Positions 63,925-64,000 of a stretch of 64,000 bases of DNA are shown here, piece after piece (position 1 is the first letter of the stretch; each line of letters starts with the position of its first letter). The translations under genes and the position numbers were made by a program. The notes beneath the pieces were generated by a model. That model made no database searches and was not told the origin of the DNA. It saw only the letters and a list, made by a program, of their open reading frames with translations. The DNA is from Anthopleura xanthogrammica (Eukaryota > Cnidaria > Anthozoa > Actiniaria > Actiniidae): NCBI GenBank assembly GCA_964019055.1, contig OZ025220.1, forward strand, positions 4,419,478 through 4,483,477, read 5' to 3'.

Positions 63925-64000
63925 TTTTTAATATAATACCGAGCTTTCGCACTTCTAGTGCATCATCAGGGCGAAAAGTATGTTTTACAACGATTCAAAT
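63925..64000. mobile_element. Possible Penelope-like element terminus
   Basis: ACCGAGCTTTCGCACTTCTA, then GTGCATCATCAGGGCGAAAA, resembles the conserved terminal hairpin of Penelope-like retroelements (GCTTTCG ... CATCAGG with complementary CTTTCGC/GCGAAAA arms). The element would run beyond the window. Confidence 0.4.

Overview
This is eukaryotic animal DNA and almost entirely repeats. It is AT-rich, has short spliced introns, and carries LINEs with poly(A) or short-repeat tails, Harbinger and IS630/Tc1-type DNA transposons, MITEs, foldback elements and a tRNA-derived SINE. The family mix (the SINE with a tRNA-like head, the SWIM/SAP and Cys-rich multicopy ORFs, the DIRS-like and Polinton-type genes) suggests a cnidarian, probably an anthozoan. 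That is an inference: no single-copy host gene is visible.

Layout. 1-12.0 kb: a MITE, then an 11.2-kb Harbinger-type element (799-12012) with an apparently intact four-exon transposase and a divergent two-exon SANT/Myb partner. Its left terminal repeat is interrupted by a 6.9-kb IS630-like transposon with perfect 58-bp inverted repeats, and that transposon's second gene (SAM domain plus zinc knuckle) is split by a 4-kb L1-like LINE with a 14-bp target duplication. 12-24.8 kb: decayed repeats, namely a MITE inside a repeat, three 77-bp structured repeats, a Gypsy-type integrase relic, a 1-kb foldback element, a broken Cys-rich multicopy gene, and the 5' part of a DIRS-like retroelement with a 73-bp minisatellite in its intron.

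24.85-39.7 kb is the centrepiece: a dense, nearly intronless, virus-like block of about 18 genes, a Polinton/Maverick (adintovirus-like) element. It has a retroviral-type integrase, a protein-primed family B DNA polymerase, a packaging ATPase, a probable double-jelly-roll capsid protein, a penton-like protein and a string of small membrane or coiled-coil proteins. Most genes run on the minus strand with a few bases between them. Each edge carries an inward-facing control module with the same hairpin, spacing and TATCATAAAG motif. Three genes are broken (in-frame TAG in the polymerase, frameshifts in the capsid-like and penton-like genes), so this copy looks endogenous and decaying. No maturation protease was recognised. 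Its right edge abuts a fragment of a RecQ-like helicase exon cut inside the Walker A motif.

39.9-64 kb is again repeat wreckage: a CR1/L2-type LINE with an internal deletion, a LINE endonuclease fragment, a second Harbinger/IS5-type transposase with a divergent partner, a second IS630-like transposon with a zinc-knuckle partner, a hAT C-terminal exon, a SINE inside a MITE, a SWIM/SAP relic, a 1-kb foldback nested in a 1.9-kb MITE, LINE ends, a Helitron-like relic and a Penelope-like terminus.

Limits: all calls come from reading motifs by eye; no database search or folding was run. Element edges are approximate unless terminal repeats are stated.
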